5,726 nt of DNA. Source: Elusimicrobiota bacterium. GTDB taxonomy: Bacteria > Elusimicrobiota > Elusimicrobia > 2-01-FULL-59-12 > JACPXA01. Shown one piece after another: positions 1 through 5,726 of the stretch (position 1 is the stretch's first letter; the number at the start of each line of letters is the position of its first letter). The notes beneath the pieces are model-generated. The model had not been told where the DNA came from. It made no database searches and saw only the letters and a program-made list of their open reading frames with translations. The position numbers were made by a program, and so were the translations under genes. The stretch is from positions 1-5,726 of the forward strand of contig JACPXA010000152.1 of assembly GCA_016196785.1 (NCBI GenBank). The letters run 5' to 3'.

Positions 1-18
1 CCTCAATTATAGGTAGTT

Positions 19-47
19 TTGACGGGTGGGAGTCAAAATGGTACAGT
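19..47 (+). promoter_or_regulatory. Possible sigma-70-type promoter for pit
   Basis: TTGACG at 19-24 (5 of 6 to the -35 consensus) is followed after exactly 17 bases by TACAGT at 42-47 (4 of 6 to the -10 consensus). Transcription would begin near 54, a short distance before the GTG at 67 and ATG at 79. If real, the in-frame TTG at 19 lies inside the promoter and cannot be the start codon of pit. This is a motif match only; spacing is ideal but the -10 is moderate. Confidence 0.4.
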
Positions 48-66
48 GCCTGTCGTGCTGTGTAGC

Positions 67-1080
67 GTGCACGAACTCATGGTTGTGGTGGTTGGTCTGA
101 CCTGGCTGTTTGGGTTCACGAACGGGTTTCATGATGCGGCGAATGTCGTGGCCACCATGATCTCCACCCGGGCGCTTTCCTCGGAGTGGGCGATTGCGTT
201 GGCCGTGACCGGGGAATTCCTCGGGGCGCTGGGGTTCGGAAAGGCGGTGGCGCTCACCGTCAGTCAGGGGTTGATCGGGTCCACGGTGGCGTTCTCCTCC
301 ACCGATGGCCTGCTCTTGGTCGCTGCCGCGCTCACCGGGGCCTCGGTGTGGAACCTCCTCACCTGGCGATGGGGGCTTCCTATCTCTTCGAGTCATTCGC
401 TCTTGGGCGGTTTGGTCGGCAGCGGATTGGTGGCGGGAGGCGCCCACCTGCTCCAATGGCGGACGGTCGGCTGGATCGCTGGACTCTTGGTTGTGACCCC
501 TCTGGTGGGGACCCTGGTGACGTTCCTGGTGACGCGGGGAAGTCTGATGGTGGCGGAAGGTCTCACCCCGCGAGCGAATATCTGGCTCAGGCGGTGGCAA
601 TGGGTGTCGTCGTTCGCTTTGGCGGTTGTGCATGGGAGCAACGACGCCCCTAAAAGCATGGGGATGCTCGCGTTAGCCCTGGGGTTCGTGAGCGTCGGGC
701 CTCTCCTGAGCGCCTCCCCAGCGGCGCTTCCGCTCTGGGTGGTGTTGAGCTGTGCGGGGGCGCTGTCCCTGGGGGCGGCAACGGGGGGGTGGCGTCTCAT
801 TCACACCTTGGGGATGAAACTCTACCGTCTGCGGCCCATCCACGGGTTCTGTGCTCAGGTGGCGACGGTGGCATTGGTGGCTGGCTCCACCGCGGTCGGA
901 GGCCCGGTGTCTACCACCCAGATCATCGCCTCCGCGGTGGTCGGCGCCGGGGCGGCGGAGCGTCCCCGAGCCGTCCGTTGGTCCATGGTGCGGGAACTCT
1001 TGGTGGCGTGGTTGGTGACCATACCCCTGAGTGGGGTTGCGGCAGCGGCCAGCTTTTGGGTATTCCGCCGGCTGGTGTAG
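67..1080 (+). CDS. pit: PiT-family inorganic phosphate (or phosphate/metal) permease
   Basis: Integral inner-membrane permease of the PiT family, which imports phosphate, usually as a metal-phosphate complex or with a cation. The protein is almost wholly hydrophobic, with many membrane segments, and shows the family's inverted duplication. The N-terminal half carries FTNGFHDAANVVATMISTRAL near the start and SSSHSLLGGLVGSGL. The C-terminal half carries the matching HGSNDAPKSMGMLALAL and GPVSTTQIIASAVVGAGA, then the conserved VRW...AW..T.P ending. The length, 337 residues from GTG 67, is normal for bacterial PiT proteins. The start is uncertain. The frame is open from TTG 19, but that overlaps a promoter-like site; GTG 67 (MHEL...) gives the usual short lead before the first helix, and ATG 79 is also possible. 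None has a good Shine-Dalgarno. The downstream DUF47 gene begins 2 bases after the stop, so the two are surely one operon. Substrate (phosphate versus sulfate or a metal complex) is inferred from the family only. Confidence 0.93.
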   Translation: MHELMVVVVGLTWLFGFTNGFHDAANVVATMISTRALSSEWAIALAVTGEFLGALGFGKAVALTVSQGLIGSTVAFSSTDGLLLVAAALTGASVWNLLTWRWGLPISSSHSLLGGLVGSGLVAGGAHLLQWRTVGWIAGLLVVTPLVGTLVTFLVTRGSLMVAEGLTPRANIWLRRWQWVSSFALAVVHGSNDAPKSMGMLALALGFVSVGPLLSASPAALPLWVVLSCAGALSLGAATGGWRLIHTLGMKLYRLRPIHGFCAQVATVALVAGSTAVGGPVSTTQIIASAVVGAGAAERPRAVRWSMVRELLVAWLVTIPLSGVAAAASFWVFRRLV

Positions 1081-1082
1081 CC

Positions 1083-1685
1083 ATGTGGCCCTTCCCCAAG
1101 CGTCGGGACTTCTTTCAGATGCTCCTCGAGCAGGCGGAAAAGACCGAGCAGGGGATTACGGCACTCACTCGGTTCGTGGCGGTTCCCACCCCGGAGTTGG
1201 GTCGCTTAGTCAGCCAGATTGAGAAGGAGGCGGATGAGCTCCGGCGGAGCTTAATCCAAGAACTGAATCAGGCCTTCGTGACGCCGATTGACCGGGAAGA
1301 TATCTTTGCGCTGTCTCGGGCTATTGACGATATGATTGACTATGCCAACTCCACCGTGGAGGAGATGCTGCTCTTCAGCGTCGGGACCAACCCCCACCTT
1401 ACCCGGATGGCGGAGGCGCTGTCGAACGCCGCCCAAGGACTCACCGCCGCCGTCCGCGCCATGCGCTATGATGCCCTGGCCGCCCAACAGCACCTCATCC
1501 GCGTCAAGAAGACAGAAAACCTGGTGGAACACCTCTACCGGGAGGCGTTGGTGGAACTCTTTCAGACCCCTGATGTGGTGTTGATCTTGAAGACCCGGGA
1601 GCTCTATCGGCATCTCTCGAACGCCGCCGACCGGGGGGATGAGGCGGCCAATATCATCAGCGACCTTCTCGTCAAGAACGCTTGA
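1083..1685 (+). CDS. DUF47/PhoU-like PiT accessory protein
   Basis: A 200-residue, soluble, mainly helical protein of the DUF47 family (PhoU_div, 'Pit accessory protein'). The family is related to PhoU and is typically encoded beside PiT permeases, where it is thought to regulate transport. Visible features are the N-terminal RRDFFQMLLEQA helix, QIEKEADELRRSLIQEL near residues 48-64, the family hallmark FVTPIDREDIFALSRAIDDMID (about 67-88), and a C-terminal ADRGDEAANIISDLLVKNA. The acidic E/D-rich helices (EKEAD, DREDI, DDMID, DRGDE) match the metal-binding positions of PhoU-like proteins. The ATG lies 2 bases after the pit stop with no strong Shine-Dalgarno, which suggests translational coupling. 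The frame stays open upstream into pit, but homology begins at this ATG. Its stop codon overlaps a promoter-like -35 for the next gene. Confidence 0.9.
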   Translation: MWPFPKRRDFFQMLLEQAEKTEQGITALTRFVAVPTPELGRLVSQIEKEADELRRSLIQELNQAFVTPIDREDIFALSRAIDDMIDYANSTVEEMLLFSVGTNPHLTRMAEALSNAAQGLTAAVRAMRYDALAAQQHLIRVKKTENLVEHLYREALVELFQTPDVVLILKTRELYRHLSNAADRGDEAANIISDLLVKNA

Positions 1686-1710
1686 TTGCCTGGGGCTGAT
1701 TTGTTATAGT
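1682..1710 (+). promoter_or_regulatory. Probable sigma-70-type promoter for shc
   Basis: TTGATT at 1682-1687 (4 of 6 to the -35 consensus) and TATAGT at 1705-1710 (5 of 6 to the -10 consensus) are separated by exactly 17 bases. The -35 box includes the TGA stop codon of the DUF47 gene at 1683-1685. Predicted transcription start is about 1717, only a few bases before the ATG at 1721, so the shc message would be leaderless or nearly so. This agrees with the lack of a Shine-Dalgarno there. It would allow the hopanoid genes to be transcribed separately from pit-DUF47. Confidence 0.5.
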
Positions 1711-1720
1711 GTCCACGCCC

Positions 1721-3701
1721 ATGCGACGGTTCGTCTCTGAACTCCTCTCATATGTGAATACCGATCTCTTTGAGCGCAACGCGGCGAAGTTTCTCCCGCC
1801 GTTCAGCCGCCGTGCCCTCTTTAAAAAACCGAAGAATTGGGGCGAGGTGTTTTGGGCCAAACACCACGAGGTCCCGAATCTCCAGGAGGATCTCGACCTA
1901 GCTATTGCTGCGGCCCAGGAGTGGCTCCTGAGTTGCCAACACGCTCGGGAGGGTTACTGGTGCGCCCCACTCCTGGCGGATCCCCAGCGAGATTTCCGCG
2001 ACCGTCAAAGCGTATTGGGCGTTGAAATTAGCGGGGTATGCGCCGGAGGCGGAGCCGCTCCAACGCGCCCGGGCGTGCATTGAAGGCCTCGGTGGCATTC
2101 ACCAGGTTAACTCCTACAGCAAACTCTATATGGCGCTGTTCGGGCTGTATGATTGGAAGGGGGTTCCTGCCATCCCTCCGGAGTTGATGGTCTTCCCATC
2201 GTGGTTCTACTTCAACATCTATGAGATGTCTGCGTGGACCCGAGGGATCGTGATCCCGCTCTCCATTGTGTGGGCTATGAAACCACGGTGTGAACCGCCG
2301 CCGCATGGGCGATTAGATGAGCTCTTCCCGGAGGGACAGCCACACTGGGTGCCGGTGGTGGGACACCCCACCCCTGGGGAACGGCTCTTCTCGTGGCGCC
2401 GGTTCTTCCTGTGGTGGGACCGCGGCCTGAAATGGTTGGAAGGGAAGGGGCCCCATTGGGTACGGGTCAAGGCCTTGCAGCGCGCCGAGGCGTGGATGCG
2501 CCAGCGGTTCGAACACAGCGGGGGCTTGGGGGCGATCTTCCCACCGATGGTGAACGCCGTGCTCGCCATGAAGGCGTTGGGGTACTCGGATGACCACCCC
2601 TGGGTTCGCCATCACATGGAGGAGTTGGCCCGGTTTGAACTCGATCATGGGGAGACGCTGGAGATCCAACCGTGCTTCTCACCTGTCTGGGATACGGCGC
2701 TCTCGAGCCTGGCGCTGGCCGAGTCTGGGCTCCCACCCGATCATCCCGCGCTGGTCCGCGCCGCCCGCTGGCTGATTCAAAAGGAGATCCGCATTCCCGG
2801 GGATTGGCAGGTCAAGAACGCCACAGGCCCTGTCGGAGGATGGTTCTTTGAGTTCGAGAATGCTTTCTACCCGGATACCGATGACACCGCCATGGTCCTG
2901 TTGGCGCTCCGCCGGATCTATCTGGAAGGGTCCTTAGCGCAAGAGCGGGAGAAGGCTTACTTGCGGGGGTTGAACTGGTTGCTCTCCATGCAGAGCGCCG
3001 ACGGTGGGTGGGGGGCCTTCGACATCAACAACACCAAGGCGATCTTTGAGAAGATCCCCTTTGCGGATCACAACGCGATGATAGATCCACCCACCGCGGA
3101 TATCACGGGTCGCGTCTTGGAACTCTTGGGACAGGTAGGGTATGACCGCTCCTATCGCCCCGTCCAGCGGGCCATTGAGTTCTTGAAACGTGAGCAAGAG
3201 GCTGATGGATCCTGGTACGGCCGGTGGGGGGTGAACTACCTCTATGGAACCTGGCAGGTCCTTCGAGGGTTGACCTCCGTGGGCGAGGACGTCCGGGATG
3301 CCACCATTCAACAAGCGCTCCAGTGGTTTCGAAGCGTACAACGACCCGATGGAGGGTGGGGCGAAACCTGCGCGACCTATGACGATCCCAAAGAGAAAGG
3401 GCAAGGCCCCAGTACCCCTAGCCAAACAGCCTGGGCGTTGATGGCCTTCCTGACCTGTGGGGTCGTTAATGATCCGTCGGTCGAGCGAGGACTTCAGTAT
3501 CTCTTGTCCACCCAGCGACCGGATGGGTCTTGGGATGAAGAGGAATTCACCGGCACGGGCTTCCCTAAGGTCTTCTATTTAGGGTATACTTACTACCGAC
3601 ACTATTTCCCACTCTTGGCGTTGGGGATGTACCGTCGGCAGCGCCAACGACTTCACCGCGAGCGTCGTGCCGTCGCTCACGGGATGCACGGGATGCAGTA
3701 G
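1721..3701 (+). CDS. shc: Squalene-hopene cyclase, interrupted by a one-base frameshift
   Basis: Class II triterpene cyclase (shc/hpnF) that cyclises squalene to hopene and diplopterol as a monotopic membrane enzyme. As given, the gene is in two frames: 1721 to the CCCC run at 1982-1985, then the +1 frame to the TAG at 3699-3701. Dropping one C gives a continuous 659-residue protein, the usual length for the family. In the corrected numbering, LLSCQHAREGYW and LLADPSEISATVKAYWALKL span the join. The catalytic acid motif DTDD is at 385-388, followed by TAMVLLAL. QW repeats are at about 424-430, 492-498, 540-546 and 598-604. The C-terminal GTGFPKVFYLGYTYYRHYFPLLAL is a family hallmark. About 50 residues precede the first homologous helix, longer than in short SHCs. 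GTG 1709 is in frame but lies in the -10 box, so ATG 1721 is preferred. Without correction translation stops at 2083 after 120 residues. The intact downstream frame suggests a sequencing error or a recent mutation. Confidence 0.92.
1982..1985 (+). other. shc: Frameshift site in shc (C4 run)
   Basis: Upstream the reading is ...LLAD then ccc cag cga (PQR...), which leaves the cyclase family and ends at 2083. If one C is removed the reading is gat ccc agc gag att, giving D-P-S-E-I-S-A-T-V-K-A-Y-W, which matches the family's typical second helix. The same frame then runs without a stop to 3701. A one-base excess in this C run is the smallest change that explains both halves; loss of two bases nearby is the alternative. 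Confidence 0.85.
3678..3695 (+). repeat. 9-base tandem duplication at the 3' end of shc
   Basis: The nine bases CACGGGATG occur twice in tandem (3678-3686 and 3687-3695) and encode HGM-HGM just before the final Gln and stop. The duplication keeps the frame and lies beyond the conserved cyclase fold, so it is probably neutral. Confidence 0.7.
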
Positions 3702-3710
3702 TTTCGTCGC

Positions 3711-3718
3711 AAAGGGAG
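3711..3718 (+). promoter_or_regulatory. Shine-Dalgarno site for hpnH
   Basis: AAAGGGAG ends 6 bases before ATG 3725. It is the only strong ribosome binding site in the window and fixes the hpnH start. It lies in the 23-base gap after shc, which has no room for a separate promoter or terminator, so shc and hpnH are probably co-transcribed. Confidence 0.75.
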
Positions 3719-3724
3719 CTACCC

Positions 3725-4726
3725 ATGCGTTTTCCATTCAGCCTTAATGTGTCCTTGATTAAATATCTCGCTCGTCAGAAGTTCGCGGGCCGCGAGAAAT
3801 ACCCTCTTGTCACGATGCTCGAACCCCTCCACACCTGCAACTATGGCTGTGAAGGGTGCGGGCGGATCGTGGAGTATCGGAACTCCATCACCGAGATGAT
3901 GAGCGTGGAGGAGTGTTTGAGCGCCGCCAGCGAATGTGGCGCTCCCATCGTGTCGGTGTGTGGGGGCGAGCCCTTAATCTACCCGAAGATTAAAGAGCTC
4001 GTCGAGGGGCTCCAGGCCCAGAAGCGGCATGTGTACCTCTGCACCAACGCCCATCTGCTCGAAAAAGCGCTTCCCAAGTTTAAACCCATCTCCCAGCTTA
4101 TCTTCTCTGTGCATCTGGACGGGTTGGAGAAAACCCATGACATGATCGTGAAGTTTCCCGGGAGTTTCCAACGGGTGATCAGCGGTATCAAAGCGGCGAA
4201 GGCCAAAGGCTATTGGGTCTGCACCAATACGACGATCTACAAGGAAACCCAACTGGAGGAGGTGGTACAGCTCTTTCGCCTCTTGCATTCGCTGAAGGTG
4301 GATGGAATGCTCATCGCCCCCGCGTATTCTTATGAAGCGGTGGCTGACCGAGATATCTTTCTGGTGAAGGAGGAGGTGCGCAAGCGGTTCAAGCGGCTAC
4401 AAAGCGAGACACGGAAGTTCCCTTTATGGAACACCCCGATCTACCTCGACTTCCTCACCGGCAAGCGGGACTTTCGCTGCGCTGCCTGGGGCAACCCCAC
4501 CCGGAACCCGAAGGGCTGGCGGTCCCCGTGTTATCTCATTGCCGATAGTCACTATCAGACCTATAAAGAGCTCGAAGAGAAAACGGACTGGAACTATTAC
4601 GGGACTGACCAGGAACCGCGCTGCCGGAACTGTATGATGCATTGTGGGTTTGAGCCGGCGGCAACCATCGAAACGACCCGAAACCTTCGCGACGGCCTCC
4701 GAACGCTCGCCTGGAACTTCTTTTAA
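3725..4726 (+). CDS. hpnH: Adenosylhopane synthase HpnH (radical SAM)
   Basis: Cytosolic/peripheral radical-SAM enzyme that joins the 5'-deoxyadenosyl radical to hopene (diploptene), giving adenosylhopane, the first step towards C35 side-chain hopanoids. The protein has 333 residues, normal for HpnH. The [4Fe-4S] cluster motif is CNYGCEGC, with Cys38, Cys42 and Cys45 in the CX3CX2C spacing that distinguishes HpnH. CGGEPL at 79-84 is the SAM-binding 'GGE' strand. Cys106 (in VYLCTNAH) sits at the position I recall as the conserved cysteine that finishes the reaction in characterised HpnH; the number is from memory. The C-terminal part has Cys300, Cys303 and Cys307 in CRNCMMHCGFEP, also typical of HpnH. 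The start is fixed by a strong Shine-Dalgarno. The gene follows shc by 23 bases and so acts directly on the cyclase product. The nucleosidase that would remove adenine (HpnG) is not in the window. Confidence 0.95.
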   Translation: MRFPFSLNVSLIKYLARQKFAGREKYPLVTMLEPLHTCNYGCEGCGRIVEYRNSITEMMSVEECLSAASECGAPIVSVCGGEPLIYPKIKELVEGLQAQKRHVYLCTNAHLLEKALPKFKPISQLIFSVHLDGLEKTHDMIVKFPGSFQRVISGIKAAKAKGYWVCTNTTIYKETQLEEVVQLFRLLHSLKVDGMLIAPAYSYEAVADRDIFLVKEEVRKRFKRLQSETRKFPLWNTPIYLDFLTGKRDFRCAAWGNPTRNPKGWRSPCYLIADSHYQTYKELEEKTDWNYYGTDQEPRCRNCMMHCGFEPAATIETTRNLRDGLRTLAWNFF

Positions 4727-4734
4727 AAAGAGAC

Positions 4735-4837
4735 GGCGAAAAACTGTCTTTGGACCGTCATTCCCGCATGGTGTAAGCAGGAATCCAGCCCTGGGTCCCC
4801 GCCTGCGCGGGGACGACGGCTATGCGGGTTTTTCGCC
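4735..4837. repeat. Degenerate interspersed palindromic repeat (REP/MITE-like)
   Basis: A roughly 103-base, nested, imperfect palindrome fills the hpnH-hpnA gap. Outer arms GGCGAAAAAC (4735-4744) and GTTTTTCGCC (4828-4837) are perfect complements. Inside, CCGTCATTCCCGC (4755-4767) pairs with GCGGGGACGACGG (4807-4819) with one mismatch and one G-T pair. A small central palindrome is ATCCAG/CTGGGT (4783-4796), and CCCCGC/GCGGGG (4797-4812) forms a local hairpin with a 4-base loop. The inner part resembles the widespread 'GTCATTCCCGC...GGAATCCAG' class of dispersed repeats; its forward translation gives the tell-tale RLRGDD string. The left half has decayed more than the right. No transposase is present, so it is non-autonomous if mobile. 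Confidence 0.75.
4763..4833 (+). terminator. Possible terminator of shc-hpnH formed by the repeat
   Basis: CCCGCAT (4763-4769) is perfectly complementary to ATGCGGG (4822-4828), and the second arm runs straight into TTTTT (4829-4833), the pattern of an intrinsic terminator, though with a long loop containing its own hairpins. It would compete with other folds of the same repeat. Whether it ends transcription after hpnH or is read through into hpnA cannot be told from sequence. Confidence 0.35.
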
Positions 4838-4857
4838 ACTCTTAACTTGAGACACCC

Positions 4858-5726
4858 ATGACTTCCATACAAAGGGCGTTTGTGACCGGGGGGACGGGGT
4901 TTGTGGGGGCAAACGTGGTACGGGCGCTCTTGAAAGCAGGGGTAGCCGTGCGGGCCCTGGCGCGGCCGTCCAGCAACCGCCGGAGCCTGGAAGGGTTACC
5001 GGTTGAGGTCGTGGAAGGGGATTTGCTCGACGCCCTGGTGCTTCGGAAACTGGTCCAGGGGTGCGATACGGTGTTTCATGTGGCTGCGGATTATCGGCTC
5101 TGGGTGCCTGATCCCGCCGTGATGGTCGCCACGAACGTTCAAGGGACGGACAACGTCTTGCGTGCTGCCTCGGAAGCCGGGGTAGGACGGGTTGTGTATA
5201 CCTCCAGCGTGGCAGCGGTCGGCCGACCCCTGAATGGCGGGATGGGTGATGAGACGATAGATCCCTTCCCGCAGCAATTAATCGGGCCGTATAAACGCTC
5301 AAAGTTCGAGGCCGAACGCGTGGCTCACCAATGGGCCACCCAGGGCCTTCCCGTGGTGATCGTGAACCCCTCGACCCCGATTGGACCGTATGATGTGAAG
5401 CCCACCCCGACGGGTAAGATGATCGTGGATTTCATCAACCGCCGGATGCCAGCGTATGTGGACACCGGTCTCAATTTCGTTGACGTGGACGATGTGGCGG
5501 TGGGACATCTCTTGGCGGCCCACAAAGGTCGGGTGGGCGAGCGCTACATTCTGGGCCATCAGAACCTGACCCTGCTTGAGTTCTGCACAGTATTGAGTGA
5601 ATTGACCAACCTCTCACGTCCTCGGTGGAAAATCCCTTATCCCGTGGCGTACGCCGTGGGAGCGATGAGTACCGCGATCGCCACCATCACCCGTCAGGAA
5701 CCAACCGTTCCACTGGATGGCGTCAA
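4858..5726 (+). CDS. hpnA: Hopanoid-associated NAD(P)-dependent sugar epimerase/reductase HpnA (3' end missing)
   Basis: Extended short-chain dehydrogenase/reductase with a Rossmann fold, of the HpnA type found in hopanoid clusters; its exact substrate is not settled. The reading frame is open from ATG 4858 to the window edge, giving 289 residues. HpnA proteins are usually about 330-350 long, so roughly 40-60 residues are missing. The nucleotide-binding motif is TGGTGFVG (10-17). GDLLD (54-58) and HVAADYRLW (74-82) follow, then the catalytic serine region YTSSVAAVG (114-122), and Tyr145/Lys149 in GPYKRSKFEAE, the YxxxK pair. VNPSTPIGPYDVKPTPTG (169-186) and FVDVDDVAVGHLLA (207-220) are strongly HpnA-like. 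The start has only a weak GAG at 4849-4851 as a ribosome binding site. It is separated from hpnH by the palindromic repeat, so it may be a read-through gene or have an unseen promoter. Confidence is high for the family, lower for the biochemical role. Confidence 0.92.
   Translation, partial: MTSIQRAFVTGGTGFVGANVVRALLKAGVAVRALARPSSNRRSLEGLPVEVVEGDLLDALVLRKLVQGCDTVFHVAADYRLWVPDPAVMVATNVQGTDNVLRAASEAGVGRVVYTSSVAAVGRPLNGGMGDETIDPFPQQLIGPYKRSKFEAERVAHQWATQGLPVVIVNPSTPIGPYDVKPTPTGKMIVDFINRRMPAYVDTGLNFVDVDDVAVGHLLAAHKGRVGERYILGHQNLTLLEFCTVLSELTNLSRPRWKIPYPVAYAVGAMSTAIATITRQEPTVPLDGV

Noticed and set aside
7..633. Long minus-strand open frame (208 codons) opposite pit
   Set aside because: Composition is rich in R, H, Q, P and G with no recognisable domain; it is the antisense shadow of a GC-rich membrane-protein gene.
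789..1082. Upstream extension of the DUF47 frame into pit
   Set aside because: The frame is merely open; the translated stretch is low-complexity G/R/H and overlaps conserved PiT sequence, while DUF47 homology starts at ATG 1083.
1982..1985. Programmed +1 ribosomal frameshifting in shc
   Set aside because: CCC-C can slip, but there is no stop codon or rare codon at the shift site and no obvious stimulator, and SHC is not known to be recoded; an indel is the simpler explanation.
2022..3701. A separate cyclase gene starting at TTG 2022
   Set aside because: TTG 2022 lies inside a conserved helix (AYWALKLAG) that continues upstream in the same frame to about 1986; it is the 3' part of the frameshifted shc, not an independent gene.
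4644..4850. Small plus-strand open frame across the end of hpnH and the repeat
   Set aside because: It overlaps conserved hpnH in another frame and then translates the palindromic repeat (RLRGDD string), a common false gene call.
4838..4857. Dedicated promoter just before hpnA
   Set aside because: TTAACT at 4842-4847 could pass as a -10, but the bases 17 upstream (GCTATG) are not a -35; no supported pair was found.
4820..5302. Minus-strand open frame (160 codons) opposite hpnA
   Set aside because: No domain, P/R/S-rich composition, and it lies opposite the strongly conserved Rossmann fold of HpnA.

Overview
The window is a compact, GC-rich stretch with every gene on the + strand. It holds two functional blocks. 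The first (about 1-1685) is a low-affinity phosphate/metal transport pair: a PiT-family permease followed after 2 bases by its DUF47/PhoU-like partner. The second (about 1682-5726) is the start of a hopanoid gene cluster: squalene-hopene cyclase (shc), the radical-SAM enzyme HpnH, and the NAD(P)-dependent epimerase/reductase-like HpnA, which runs off the right edge.

Layout: a possible sigma-70-type promoter and pit (about 67-1080); the DUF47 gene (1083-1685); a promoter-like site overlapping the DUF47 stop codon, then shc (1721-3701); hpnH 23 bases later with a clear Shine-Dalgarno (3725-4726); a 131-base intergenic space filled by a degenerate interspersed palindromic repeat; and hpnA (4858 to beyond 5726). 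No tRNA, rRNA, CRISPR array, transposase or integrase was seen.

The most important observation is that shc is not one open frame. The N-terminal part (frame from 1721) and the rest (frame ending at 3701) are joined by a one-base shift in the run CCCC at 1982-1985. Removing one C restores a continuous 659-residue cyclase of normal family length with the catalytic DTDD motif and several QW repeats. Everything after the shift is intact, so a sequencing or assembly error or a very recent mutation is likelier than a long-dead pseudogene.

Pathway logic: SHC cyclises squalene to hopene/diplopterol, and HpnH adds a 5'-deoxyadenosyl group to the hopene to give adenosylhopane, the entry to extended C35 hopanoids. 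HpnA is a hopanoid-cluster protein whose exact step is less certain. The pit/DUF47 pair has no known role in hopanoid synthesis and may just be a neighbour with its own promoter.

Organism: a free-living Gram-negative-type bacterium with a hopanoid cluster and abundant-type 'GTCATTCCCGC...' dispersed repeats. NC10 (Methylomirabilis-like), Nitrospirota or a proteobacterium would all fit. The sequence alone does not settle this, and the taxon is a low-confidence inference. I see no convincing previously undescribed system here. The points worth a second look are the shc frameshift, the shc promoter geometry and the nested palindrome between hpnH and hpnA.
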